Positions 45,245 to 53,715 of a stretch of DNA of 64,000 nucleotides are shown here, piece by piece (position 1 is the stretch's first letter; the number at the start of each line of letters is the position of its first letter). The notes under the pieces were generated by a model. It did not search any database, had not been told where the DNA came from, and worked only from the letters and a program-made list of their open reading frames with translations. The DNA lies in NCBI RefSeq assembly GCF_014397025.1, contig NZ_JACJUO010000001.1, positions 1,288,501-1,352,500 of the forward strand, read 5' to 3'. Source of the DNA: Ochrobactrum sp. Marseille-Q0166. Lineage in GTDB: Bacteria; Pseudomonadota; Alphaproteobacteria; Rhizobiales; Rhizobiaceae. A program made the translations under genes and the position numbers.

Positions 45245-46303
45245 TCAGGCGGCTTCGTGCCATGCCTGTTTTAAAACGCGTATCCAGTTGCCGCGGCAGA
45301 GCTTTGTAAGTTCCTCACCGTTGTAGCCTGCATTCTGCAAGGCGATAACAAGGTTCTGTTGTCCTGCTGCATCGCCGATTTCGGCCGGAATGGTTGCGCC
45401 ATCATAGTCGGAACCGAGCGCCACGCAATCAATGCCCATACGCTCAACCATATAGTTGATGTGACGCACCATGTCTGAAAGCGGTGTATTTGCATTCTCA
45501 ATGCCGTCGGGGCGCAGCATGGTCGTCGCATAATTGAGACCGACAAGCCCCTTGCTTTCACGAATGGCATCCATCTGACGGTCGGTCAGGTTGCGTGCAA
45601 CAGGCGTCAAAGCATGGGCGTTCGAATGGCTGGCAACCAGCGGCTGATCACTGAGTTTTGCCACATCCCAGAAGCCCTTTTCAGTGATGTGAGCAAGGTC
45701 AATGAGAATGCCTTTGCGATTGCACTCCTTAACCAGCCGCTCACCAGCTTCCGTCAGGCCTGGGCCTGTGTCAGGGCTCATCGGGAATGCGAAAGGCACG
45801 CCATGCGCGAAAATATTGTTGCGGCTCCAGACAGGTCCGAGTGAGCGTAAACCTGCTGCATAAAACACATCGAGCGCTGCAAGATCTGCATCGATGGCTT
45901 CACAGCCTTCCATATGAAGAACGGCTGCGAAGGTATCGCTGTTGATCGTTGCATCAAGGTCAGCACCATTGCGGCAGAGTTTCCAGCCACCAGCTTCTTC
46001 AAGGCGCAAAGCAAGCGAAGCAAATTGGAGCGCGATGTCGAGGGAAGGGGTGCGTTCTAACGGAGGTGAAAGCGGTGTTATATAATGTCCATTGGCATCC
46101 ACCTTGCCCAACTCGATGTGCTCGCCTGATGGAATATAGATTGCGCATATACCACCAGAAAGGCCACCTTTGCGAGAACGCGGCAGATCGATATGACCAA
46201 TCTTGGTGCCGTCTATAAATTCCCTAATCGGATCACCACCGTGTCGCTGGTTTTCCCAAAGACGCAGAAGGACATCATTATGTCCGTCGAAAACGCGCTG
46301 CAT
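45245..46303 (-). CDS. Membrane dipeptidase (peptidase M19, renal dipeptidase-like)
   Basis: The 352-residue zinc dipeptidase has the metal-site motifs FDGHNDVLLRL (residues 4-14), HMEGCEAIDAD, DLAHITEKGFWDV and VASHSNAHA. It has no signal peptide, so it probably acts in the cytoplasm. As first gene of the operon it would hydrolyse dipeptides brought in by the co-encoded ABC transporter. M19 enzymes can also act on D-containing dipeptides, so uptake of peptidoglycan or D-amino-acid dipeptides is possible. Confidence 0.88.
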   Translation of the reverse strand: MQRVFDGHNDVLLRLWENQRHGGDPIREFIDGTKIGHIDLPRSRKGGLSGGICAIYIPSGEHIELGKVDANGHYITPLSPPLERTPSLDIALQFASLALRLEEAGGWKLCRNGADLDATINSDTFAAVLHMEGCEAIDADLAALDVFYAAGLRSLGPVWSRNNIFAHGVPFAFPMSPDTGPGLTEAGERLVKECNRKGILIDLAHITEKGFWDVAKLSDQPLVASHSNAHALTPVARNLTDRQMDAIRESKGLVGLNYATTMLRPDGIENANTPLSDMVRHINYMVERMGIDCVALGSDYDGATIPAEIGDAAGQQNLVIALQNAGYNGEELTKLCRGNWIRVLKQAWHEAA

Positions 46304-46511
46304 ATTTCATTCCTAGCTGAACGGCTGGATTAGCCTTGCCGGTCAATTCAAAGCCGGTTTGAAACGGGAAACGATATGCTGACAATTTTTTCGGAATTGC
46401 AGATGCCGATAGCCCGCTTGAACCTTTGATATATAAGATGTTGCTCGCCAGAGGAGTCAAGCTCTCTCCTGTAAATGCCGAGTTTTCCAGCATGTGAAAT
46501 GGTGCAAAAAC

Positions 46512-46545
46512 AAAGGGCTGCACAGTGTGTGCAGCCCTTTTGCAA
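46512..46545. terminator. Strong bidirectional intrinsic terminator
   Basis: AAAGGGCTGCAC (46512-46523) and GTGCAGCCCTTT (46529-46540) form a perfect 12-bp stem with a 5-nt loop. The minus strand continues TTTGTTTTT and the plus strand TTTT. It most likely ends the outer membrane protein transcript (stop at 46751), leaving a 3' untranslated region of about 210 bases. No gene was recognised in the rest of the 46304-46750 gap. Confidence 0.75.
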
Positions 46546-46697
46546 AAACAGCATATGTTAATGCCTAAATGGAATGATCTTCTGCGGCAAAAACCAGTGG
46601 TCTTATTCCAACGTTTGTATGCCTTGGTTCATGCCAGTGAGCAAAGTTGGAATCAGGAAAACCACTAGCAACTATATGCATCTAGTGGATTTTTCGA

Positions 46698-46748
46698 ATT
46701 TGACGTTTGAACCAGCACATGTGTCAGCCGGGATTCGAATGTCAAATT
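46698..46748. repeat. Long imperfect hairpin just after the outer membrane protein gene
   Basis: AATTTGACGTTTGAACC (46698-46714) pairs with GGATTCGAATGTCAAATT (46731-46748), allowing G-U pairs. It forms a stem of about 17 bp immediately 3' of the stop codon. There is no clear T-run, so it may protect the message from 3' exonucleases and not terminate transcription. Confidence 0.5.
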
Positions 46749-46750
46749 TA

Positions 46751-47389
46751 CTAGAAGCGATAGTTCAATCCTGCCTTGATCGAATGATTCTTAAGGTTGT
46801 TCGTCTGGCTGACACCGTTTACCTTGGACTTTACGTCACCAAAGCGCTGGAAGTCATATTCAGCCTTAACCGAAAGTGGCCCGGAAATAGCCTGTTCAAC
46901 ACCAGCGCCGATAAGCGCGCCACCTTCCCAACCTGGGCCGGATGTAGTTGCGTCCTTAGGTTTGAACTTTGTTACGCCATAACCGGCGGTGCCGTAAACG
47001 AGTGTTTTGTCGAAAGCATAACCAACTTTACCCTTGGCATTGGCATTCCAGGACTGCTGTAGGCTGCCGCCATTGCCAATGCGGTGTTCAGCTTCTGCGA
47101 AGTTGCCTTCCAGCTCGCCACCAAACACGATGTTCCCGCTTTGCATGTTTTTGCCGACCACCGCGCCGCCGAGAAGGCCTGTGCGATTCGTGAACGGGCC
47201 GGGAACTTTCGATGATGAAGCACCAATCTGCGCGCCTACATAGTTACCCGACCAGTCGTGTGGACCAGATGCAACAGGTTCATTGTAGTTGTAATTATTG
47301 TTGTCCATCATATCGGCAGCGGACGCCGAGCCAGCAGAGATAGCGAGTGCGGCACCGAACGCCGCGGCGATGTGGGAACGCTTCAACAT
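46751..47389 (-). CDS. Outer membrane beta-barrel protein, Omp25/Omp31 family
   Basis: The 212-residue protein has a signal peptide (residues 1-24, cleavage SASA-A) and an 8-strand OmpA-like barrel. It has the family-typical YVGAQIGASS segment, LYGTAGYG, an alternating strand pattern, and a C-terminal Phe (LNYRF) used by the BAM machinery. Brucella-group relatives are major outer membrane proteins tied to envelope integrity and host interaction. Which paralogue (Omp25, Omp22 or Omp31) it corresponds to cannot be decided by eye. Confidence 0.88.
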   Translation of the reverse strand: MLKRSHIAAAFGAALAISAGSASAADMMDNNNYNYNEPVASGPHDWSGNYVGAQIGASSSKVPGPFTNRTGLLGGAVVGKNMQSGNIVFGGELEGNFAEAEHRIGNGGSLQQSWNANAKGKVGYAFDKTLVYGTAGYGVTKFKPKDATTSGPGWEGGALIGAGVEQAISGPLSVKAEYDFQRFGDVKSKVNGVSQTNNLKNHSIKAGLNYRF

Positions 47390-47583
47390 TTTTTACTCCA
47401 GTTTTTCCGCCGAATACGCTGACGGAAAATATTCATGAATTCTCTTTGAAGGACCGAATTCCGGCTTCCTTCAATCTGGTTATGTCCTCGCTTGTGATTG
47501 TGTCCAAATTTAAGAAAACTCGAGTGAATTCGCTAACCAAAGGCTGCGTTTCTGGGGGTATGATTAATGAAAAGATAACGCCA

Positions 47584-47682
47584 GAGAGCGTTTCGATCTG
47601 ACTGAATCAAATCAGTTCTCTAACCTTTTGTTTTATCGCGCATTTTTTTCCGAAAACCGTTGCACACTTCGGAACGCTCTCT
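47584..47682. repeat. 99-bp intergenic element with perfect 10-bp terminal inverted repeats
   Basis: AGAGAGCGTT (47584-47593) is repeated inverted as AACGCTCTCT (47673-47682). The interior contains a second imperfect palindrome (CTGACTGAATCAAATCAG) and TTTTTTCCGAAAACCGTTGCACAC. It resembles abundant interspersed elements of Rhizobiales (from memory). It lies between radC and the outer membrane protein gene, in a 342-bp gap, and has no coding capacity. Confidence 0.6.
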
Positions 47683-47731
47683 AAGCGCTGTTCATTCTTG
47701 CAGTTAGGTGTTCGAGAAACTAAAACTTAGC

Positions 47732-48481
47732 TTATATAAGCTTCAGTCCACGCATACTAACGTGGCCGTGTTTCCCAATGATAATGTGATCATGTACCGA
47801 AATGTTCAATGCCTTGGCAGCTTCGATTAGAAGCTTGGTCATTTCTATATCCGCTCGCGATGGTGTTGGATCACCTGATGGATGATTATGAACAAGGATA
47901 ATTGCAGTCGCTGAGAGCTCGAGCGCGCGCCGCATGACTTCGCGAGGATAGACAGGTGTGTGGTCAACAGTTCCTTGTTGTTGCACTTCGTCTGCAATGA
48001 GACGATTTTTCTTATCGAGAAACAAGACTCGAAATTGTTCACGTGTTTCATAGGCCATTGCTGCAGTGCAGTAAGCAATAACCTGGCTCCACGACCCCAG
48101 TAACTCGCGTTCCATCACTGCGCTACGGGCAGATCGCTTCGCGATTGCCTCAACAATTTTCAGCTCCAGCGCTATCGAGGGGCCAACACCGGGAGTTTCG
48201 GTAAGCAGTTTTTCGGAGGCGCCCAATACTTCTGCCAAAGTCCCAAAGCGACTTAGCAACGATTTTGCCAGAGGTTTTGTGTCTGCGCGTGGAACGACCC
48301 GAAACAACAGCAGTTCGAGCAATTCATAGTCCGCCAGCGCGTCGGGTGCGTTCTTGAAACGCAGCCTCAATCGATCCCTATGGCCTAAATGGTGAGGTTT
48401 CTCCAGAGAAGCTAGAACTCTGATACCTTCATCGAAACCGGGAAACTCAAAATTTCCCGGATAATTATCTTTTGCTGCCAT
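47732..48481 (-). CDS. radC: RadC-family JAB-domain protein
   Basis: The 249-residue protein has an N-terminal helix-hairpin-helix region ([17 protein letters not shown]) and a C-terminal JAB/MPN metalloprotease-like domain with the RadC motif [14 protein letters not shown] (about residue 195). It was historically linked to DNA repair, but its biochemical role is unclear. Start 48481 gives the family length; an earlier in-frame start would overlap map. It follows map by 43 bp on the same strand. Confidence 0.9.
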   Translation of the reverse strand: MAAKDNYPGNFEFPGFDEGIRVLASLEKPHHLGHRDRLRLRFKNAPDALADYELLELLLFRVVPRADTKPLAKSLLSRFGTLAEVLGASEKLLTETPGVGPSIALELKIVEAIAKRSARSAVMERELLGSWSQVIAYCTAAMAYETREQFRVLFLDKKNRLIADEVQQQGTVDHTPVYPREVMRRALELSATAIILVHNHPSGDPTPSRADIEMTKLLIEAAKALNISVHDHIIIGKHGHVSMRGLKLI

Positions 48482-48524
48482 TCTGTTTAAACCCCCGCAG
48501 AAACAGTCGACAATTCTAAGCAGA

Positions 48525-49352
48525 TTAGCGCATGGTTGGCGGGCCGAAAACATTTTTCGGTGACAGCGTGAAAATCTCGCAGCCGTCTTTAGTGACGCCA
48601 AGGGTATGTTCATATTGTGCTGTCAGCGAACGATCGCGCGTCACAGCTGTCCAGCCATCTGAAAGCACTTTCACGCCCGGTTTGCCTAGATTGATCATCG
48701 GCTCGATCGTGAAGATCATGCCTTCCTTGATTTCGACGCCTTCGTTGACAGTGCCATAATGCAGGATATTCGGTGCGTCATGGAAAAGCTGGCCAACGCC
48801 GTGGCCGCAAAAATCGCGCACTACGGAGCAGCGTTCGCCTTCGGCATAAGTCTGGATCGCCGCGCCGATTGCGCCGGTTTTTACACCCGGTTTTACCGCT
48901 GCAATGCCACGAAGCAGGCTTTCATAGGTCACTTCGAGCAAGCGTTCTGCTGCGCGTTTGATCTGGCCTACACTATACATACGGCTGGAATCACCGTGCC
49001 AGCCATCGAGCAGATAGGTGACGTCAATGTTGACGATGTCGCCTTCGCGTAGAGGCTTATCGTCCGGAATGCCGTGGCAGACTACGTGATTGATTGAGGT
49101 GCAGGTCGACTTTGTATAGCCGCGATAGTTAAGCGTCGCCGGGAAGGCGCCATTATCCATGCCGAACTGAAACACGAAGCGGTCGATTTCATTCGTTGTG
49201 ACGCCCGGTTTTACAATGTCATTCAATTCATCAAGGCAACGTGCGGTGAGGTTGCAGACCTTGCGCATACCTTCGAACGCATCCGGGCCGTAAAGCCTTA
49301 TCTGCCCAGTATATTTCATAGGTGCGCTCGTCGCTTCGATATAAGTCACCAT
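48525..49352 (-). CDS. map: Type I methionine aminopeptidase
   Basis: The 275-residue enzyme removes the N-terminal Met from nascent proteins. The two-metal ligands are found in [17 protein letters not shown] (two Asp), [12 protein letters not shown] (His), FTIEPMIN (Glu) and QYEHTLGV (Glu). It has the short N-terminal extension typical of alphaproteobacterial type I enzymes. It is followed by radC and preceded by sfsA on the same strand, an arrangement consistent with a housekeeping operon. Confidence 0.94.
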   Translation of the reverse strand: MVTYIEATSAPMKYTGQIRLYGPDAFEGMRKVCNLTARCLDELNDIVKPGVTTNEIDRFVFQFGMDNGAFPATLNYRGYTKSTCTSINHVVCHGIPDDKPLREGDIVNIDVTYLLDGWHGDSSRMYSVGQIKRAAERLLEVTYESLLRGIAAVKPGVKTGAIGAAIQTYAEGERCSVVRDFCGHGVGQLFHDAPNILHYGTVNEGVEIKEGMIFTIEPMINLGKPGVKVLSDGWTAVTRDRSLTAQYEHTLGVTKDGCEIFTLSPKNVFGPPTMR

Positions 49353-49470
49353 TTCGATCCGTCTTTCTCAAGCGCCTTTAAATCCGTGTTCATCAGACCG
49401 GCGCTTTATTCATTTATTGTTTCGCACTTGCTGTGCGAAAGCCGTTTCACTCTCTTCTGGATGCCCTCAG

Positions 49471-50187
49471 TTATTCTATCGGCACCAGAGTTTCAGCGGT
49501 GATGCCATTTTCTGTTATTTGGCATCGAATAGCCCTAGCCTCAACCCCGGCCGCTCGTGCGCGTTCAAATGCGCGGGCATAAGCCGGATCAAGATCGCCT
49601 GAGATGCTGAATCTGTTGCAATCGCTTCGCTGGATAATAAACACCATCACGCCCCGATATCCAGCGGATACCACATCAACAAGTTCATCAAGATGTTTTG
49701 CACCGCGCACGGTTACAGTATCTGGAAATTCGGCAAGGAAAGGTGTGCGGATGAAGTGGACATTTTTCACTTCGACATAGGCGCGGGGCTGGTCACCTTC
49801 ATCAAGCAGAATGTCGATCCGCGAGTTCTTGCCATATTTCTGTTCACGTTTGAGAAGCCCGTAGTTGTTCAGATCGGGAATCATGCCGGAAAGAATGGCT
49901 TCCTCCGCAATCCTGTTTGGAAGTCCCGTATTGACGCCGACCAGTGTGTTGTCTGCTTCAACGATTTGCAGCGTATGTCGATATTTGCGGTGAGGGGCGT
50001 CTGAGACGCTCAACCAGACGCGGGAGCCGGGAGTAGTCAATCCGAGCATGGAACCAGTGTTGGGAACTGAAGCAGTAATGAAGCGGCCATCATCGAGCGT
50101 GATGTCGGCGAGAAATCTTTTATAACGTCGCTCTAAGCGACCTGCGACAAGGGGAGTTTGGAAAAGCATAAGCCGGTGTAGGCGCAT
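49471..50187 (-). CDS. sfsA: SfsA, DNA/RNA nuclease-like protein
   Basis: The 238-residue SfsA-family protein begins with [22 protein letters not shown] and has VEVKNVHF, which holds the restriction-like acidic/lysine residues, and [16 protein letters not shown]. The family was named for sugar fermentation stimulation in E. coli; its true role is unclear. The start at 50187 adds six residues before an alternative Met. It is co-oriented with map, 118 bp upstream, and a GTGCGAAA hairpin (49420-49440) lies between. Confidence 0.9.
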   Translation of the reverse strand: MRLHRLMLFQTPLVAGRLERRYKRFLADITLDDGRFITASVPNTGSMLGLTTPGSRVWLSVSDAPHRKYRHTLQIVEADNTLVGVNTGLPNRIAEEAILSGMIPDLNNYGLLKREQKYGKNSRIDILLDEGDQPRAYVEVKNVHFIRTPFLAEFPDTVTVRGAKHLDELVDVVSAGYRGVMVFIIQRSDCNRFSISGDLDPAYARAFERARAAGVEARAIRCQITENGITAETLVPIE

Positions 50188-50218
50188 GACCGCTTTGTTG
50201 CAAGTATGCGCCAGGGAT

Positions 50219-50332
50219 TTAGAATAGTACTTTGACGACGTCGGCCCAGCTCATATCTGCACCCAATACCAGCATCGCAACAACAAGCCCTGCACTGAGC
50301 AGAGTAAGAGTTGTTCTTGCTTCATTTGTCAT
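50219..50332 (-). CDS. Small single-pass membrane peptide, hypothetical
   Basis: This 37-residue ORF consists of a short polar N-terminus, one hydrophobic helix (about residues 8-25) and a short amphipathic end. GGTG lies seven to ten bases before the ATG. It fits exactly in the gap between sfsA and the DUF2218 gene on the same strand. There is no family assignment, and the evidence is the coding pattern and the helix only. Confidence 0.4.
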   Translation of the reverse strand: MTNEARTTLTLLSAGLVVAMLVLGADMSWADVVKVLF

Positions 50333-50464
50333 TTTCACCAACACCAATCCATCTTTGAATTGGTGAAAATTTGCGCGGAATTTAGTCCGCAATATGATGT
50401 GAAAACGACTATTCGGGGTAATTTACGGGCAATTTTTAGTAGAGGTAAAAGGGCGCGAAAGCGC

Positions 50465-50749
50465 CTATTCCTTGACCCAGTTGAAGACCAGCTCTTCACG
50501 GAACGCAAAACGCACGACGTGGCTTGCAACGACGTCTTCCATTTGGGAAAGACATTCTTCAGGCGCCTCCACCGTGGTGACGAGATTTTCTGGGCTGGCA
50601 TCCATCACTACCACGCGATTCTCGCCAAGATCGATTCGACCATGCTCCGGCGTGAATTCAACAGTGAATTTGTGAGCCCAATGTTTGCACAGTTGTTGCA
50701 AATAGCGGCTGGCGTGAGCGGTCGGTACGATTGCTTTGGTTCTAGACAT
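50465..50749 (-). CDS. DUF2218 domain protein
   Basis: The 94-residue protein consists almost entirely of a DUF2218 domain (YLQQLCKHWAHKF near residue 16, VEAPEECLSQMEDVVASHVVRFAFREEL). The same domain forms the N-terminus of the siderophore-interacting flavoprotein at 38846. Function is unknown; fusion to a ferric-siderophore reductase suggests an iron link. The start at 50749 is chosen as the family start; ATG at 50770 is possible. Confidence 0.75.
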   Translation of the reverse strand: MSRTKAIVPTAHASRYLQQLCKHWAHKFTVEFTPEHGRIDLGENRVVVMDASPENLVTTVEAPEECLSQMEDVVASHVVRFAFREELVFNWVKE

Positions 50750-50857
50750 AATCTTGCTGTCCAATTTCAAGTTTTACGGACAGTTCGTAACATTGCTGCC
50801 GACGCTATGTCACCTACCAGTACTTCAATTTTTGGAAGAAAAACAAAAACCAGCAAG

Positions 50858-50932
50858 TGGTACGCCCAAGGGGAATCGAACCCCTGTCTGCGCCGTGAAA
50901 GGGCGCTGTCCTAACCGCTAGACGATGGGCGC
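50858..50932 (-). tRNA. tRNA-Glu (anticodon UUC)
   Basis: A full cloverleaf reads on the minus strand. The acceptor GCGCCCA pairs with UGGGCGU (G1-U72 wobble), the D arm contains AGCGGTTAGGA, the anticodon loop CUUUCAC has anticodon UUC, the T arm is GGGGTTCGATTCCCC, and CCA is encoded. It is identical to the copy at 51164. A flanking stem (ACCAGCAA...TTGCTGGT) followed by TTTT encloses it. Confidence 0.95.
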
Positions 50933-51163
50933 CTGTTGCTGGTGTGGGTCGGCTTATATGGAGGAAATTTAAATCACGCAAGTCCTTTTTTGGAAAAAAT
51001 CAAAGAAAATTTTGAGCGCGTGTTTTTTATATGTTTCTTTCAAATCAAGAAGATACGGCGGCTTATGCAAAGACAGCATGAGGAACGGGAGCGACAATGG
51101 CCTGTGTCACTCTTCACCGTGCGGAATAGCAATAAAATGTTCTGAGAAAGAAAAACCAACAAG

Positions 51164-51238
51164 TGGTACGCCCAAGGGGAATCGAACCCCTGTCTGCGCC
51201 GTGAAAGGGCGCTGTCCTAACCGCTAGACGATGGGCGC
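51164..51238 (-). tRNA. tRNA-Glu (anticodon UUC), second copy
   Basis: This copy is identical in all 75 bases to the tRNA at 50858, with encoded CCA. The 5' flank (GGTGTTGCTGG side) and 3' trailer also match over some 15-20 bases, so the duplication is larger than the gene. The 231-bp spacer 50933-51163 carries nothing recognisable. Confidence 0.95.
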
Positions 51239-51380
51239 CTGTTGCTGGTGTGAGTGGGCTTATATTCAGGAAGATACTGACTCGCAAGCCCTTAATATAA
51301 CTTTTCTAAAAAAAACTCGTCTGATTGCCATTTTTTTCGCAGGCGACGGATTTGCGGCACTGCAACTATATGAAAAACAA

Positions 51381-51408
51381 TGAAAAAGCCGGATTTTTAA
51401 TCCGGCTT
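51381..51408 (-). terminator. Intrinsic terminator of the M15-like lipoprotein gene
   Basis: AAGCCGGATT/AATCCGGCTT form a 10-bp stem with a 3-nt loop, and on the minus strand the stem is followed by TTTTT. It lies 13 bp after the stop at 51421. Confidence 0.85.
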
Positions 51409-51420
51409 GACTTATTGTGA

Positions 51421-52680
51421 TTATCTTTTGCAACTCCAGTTCCAGTCACGTTCTGGCCCAATATCAACATGAACAGCAGTTGTATGGCAGTAGGTGCCCA
51501 CACCGCCCCGTCCAGGCATATTGCGGGCGAAGCGCGCGATTTCGTGCTTGGAAACGCCAGAAATTTGAATGTCCGCCGCGGCGCAGATCATATGAAGTGA
51601 TTTGCGCGCACCATTGACCTTGCGGTTGTAGGAAGGGCTACGATAGCCGGAAGTAACCATGACCGGCTTGCGGAAATGCCGTTCCATGGTTTTCAGCATG
51701 GTGACAAGCTGAGGCTTAAGGCAGGCAACATCAACTGTTTCGCGCTGAACCTTCAATCCATTGGGGGCTAGACGAGCAAGCCCTGGAGCCGATGCGAGCT
51801 GAACGGATGCGTAATCGTCATATTCATTCGCATCTATATCGCTGTCGTCATAGATGCTCTTGCGATGCTTGATTTCGAAGCCGCCATTCGGGCGCACGCC
51901 AGGTAAGGAATAATTATATTCACGTGTAGATTTTGCGGCAGGTCTTATAACTGCGAGCTTCTTGTTTTGCGATGTACCAGAGCTATTTGCTGATTCATCG
52001 GAGAAGAGACGAGCGATGCTACCTTGGCCTGCCGTTGTGTTGGGGCGCGGGGGGGCAGCATAAGCGCTGGCATTTTTTGCAGACCCAAAAAGTGATGTCA
52101 CTTGTGTAGGTTTTTCAGATTCTGCGGGCTTCGGCGCTTCAGCTTGTTTGGCTTCTGCCGCAGTTGGCTTGGCTTCCGGTGCTTGAACTTGCTCTTTTGT
52201 CTGCTCCGGCTTTGCTGATTCAGTTGTTTCAGGTGCTGCTGTTGGATTCACAGACTGTTCAGCTGGCTTTTTGCCAAAGATGCCAAACAGGGACGTGGAT
52301 TTCGTCTGAGGAGCGAGTGCTGCAACCTGAATAGAATCGTCTTGGTTCGGTTGGACATCGTTTGCCGCTACTGTTACCGGCTTTTGTTCTGTATCGGTGG
52401 GTTTGGTTTCGGCGACAGCAGCTTTAGCTTTTTCAGTCGTTGCTTCGTTTCTTTTTATTTCAGCCTTGCCGGATTCTGTCGCTGCTTCAGCTGCAACTGT
52501 CTGATCGGCCGCACTCTGAAGAGTATCGGCAATCATGGAACCATCGGCGTTATTCGTCATTTGTAAAGGCGAAGTGCCATTTCCGGTTGAAGTGCAGGAT
52601 GCAAGTACAAGTGCGAGCAAAGCTACGCTGCTTGTCAGCAATCTGCCGGTCTTCCGGTGTGAAGGTTCTGCAAATTTCAA
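51421..52680 (-). CDS. Lipoprotein with C-terminal peptidase M15-type (DUF882/YcbK-like) domain
   Basis: The 419-residue protein has a lipoprotein signal with Cys29 (VLASC). A long low-complexity region rich in Ala, Glu, Lys, Pro and Thr follows (about 60-230). A C-terminal zinc peptidase fold covers about 305-415, with metal-site motifs SLHMICAAADI and HVDIG and the VTSGYRSPSYN segment. Family relatives act on peptidoglycan cross-links. The start is TTG at 52680, with GGAG six bases upstream. The low-complexity part may span the periplasm. Confidence 0.8.
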   Translation of the reverse strand: MKFAEPSHRKTGRLLTSSVALLALVLASCTSTGNGTSPLQMTNNADGSMIADTLQSAADQTVAAEAATESGKAEIKRNEATTEKAKAAVAETKPTDTEQKPVTVAANDVQPNQDDSIQVAALAPQTKSTSLFGIFGKKPAEQSVNPTAAPETTESAKPEQTKEQVQAPEAKPTAAEAKQAEAPKPAESEKPTQVTSLFGSAKNASAYAAPPRPNTTAGQGSIARLFSDESANSSGTSQNKKLAVIRPAAKSTREYNYSLPGVRPNGGFEIKHRKSIYDDSDIDANEYDDYASVQLASAPGLARLAPNGLKVQRETVDVACLKPQLVTMLKTMERHFRKPVMVTSGYRSPSYNRKVNGARKSLHMICAAADIQISGVSKHEIARFARNMPGRGGVGTYCHTTAVHVDIGPERDWNWSCKR

Positions 52681-52744
52681 TGTCTGCTCCAGCTCGACGT
52701 CCCTGCTGTTTTATCAGCTTATCGGGATTGATCAGTCCGACGAA

Positions 52745-52855
52745 CCGGAAACCCGCGCCCGCCTGGTTTCGGGAGATAGGATCCCCCGTGTGAGTCTCGC
52801 CGGTTTAAAAGAAGGCGAAGTGACTCACAGAAACCGGTCATTTGTACCGGGGTAG
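52745..52855. other. Cluster of three hairpins in the 560-bp gap before the M15-like gene
   Basis: GAAACC/GGTTTC (52748-52753/52765-52770), GTGAGTC+TCGCC paired with GGCGA+GACTCAC (52790-52801/52814-52828) and CCGGT/ACCGG (about 52834-52852) follow each other. They could be the 5' leader of the M15-like gene or an independent RNA. The rest of the gap, 52856-53240, is AT-rich with nothing recognised. Confidence 0.4.
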
Positions 52856-53240
52856 ATAAACCAAGAGTTTCAGCACTTTAAAGCGACTACACCACATCTG
52901 TAAACGCATTTGAGTGCGAATATACAAATCACTCGGTGATAAGTAATAACTAATTTTTAGGATTTTTAACTGCCAAACGCAACTATTGAAAGTGCTATAT
53001 GTTGCGGGGGCGGTTACTACACCCTTTAAACTACCATGATATAACGCAATGTTACTATTTGTAATTTTTAGTTATACTTATTTCTCATTCATATTTCCAT
53101 CGCTGTCGAATGAAGCCAATCGCAACTCACTTGTTGACATGATGCATCGAGTTAGTGCTATCCATTCCCCACTATAGTATCTGTTATGCGCTAGGTAATA
53201 TATTTAGCGTCTTCTGAGCATCAGGATCGGGACCCGAAAC

Positions 53241-53585
53241 ATGACCAAAAGCACACGGAAGTTTGCCAATCTCATGCTGGCAGCAACAGCCGTGGCGCTT
53301 CTCGCGGGTTGTGCCGGTGGACCTGAGTTTCAGGGGGCGCCTCAGGAAGGCGCGAAGCGGACGGATACCTATCCGACTTTTGGTCGTATGCCAAAGGCTG
53401 CGACTACACAGATTACGCCGGAAGAAAAAGCGCAGCTTATGTCTGGCCTCGATTCTGATCGCACGCGTCTAGCGGCCACACGTTCTTCCAATGCGACTCT
53501 CACGCCAGCTCAGGCCGCCGCATTGCGCAAACAGGCACAGGAAGAAACAGACGCGACCCTGAAGCAGATCGAAGCTGGGGAATAA
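53241..53585 (+). CDS. Hypothetical lipoprotein
   Basis: The 114-residue protein has a lipobox Cys24 (LLAGC). A short Pro/Gly linker and a helical C-terminus with charged/Ala-rich repeats (TPAQAAALRKQAQEETDATLKQIE) follow. CGGGAC upstream gives a modest ribosome site. There is no recognised family. It stands alone between the M15-like gene (divergent) and the aminotransferase gene. Confidence 0.7.
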   Translation: MTKSTRKFANLMLAATAVALLAGCAGGPEFQGAPQEGAKRTDTYPTFGRMPKAATTQITPEEKAQLMSGLDSDRTRLAATRSSNATLTPAQAAALRKQAQEETDATLKQIEAGE

Positions 53586-53715
53586 CGAGCTTTTCTTTCT
53601 GTAAAAGCTTCGTCGCAGAACTGTAAGAAGTCTCGACCCGATTCGATAACAAGTGTATAGCTCCTAACCTGGTGCATACGCGCCATTTCATTCAACCCTC
53701 TTTTGGAACAGGATC

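Noticed and set aside
46278..46523. Possible 81-codon gene between the dipeptidase and the terminator at 46512
   Set aside because: It overlaps the dipeptidase start on the same strand, begins inside a terminator stem and encodes no recognisable feature.
46725..46750. GATTCGAAT segment resembling a tRNA T-loop
   Set aside because: No acceptor, D or anticodon arms can be folded around it. It is explained by the long hairpin after the outer membrane protein gene.
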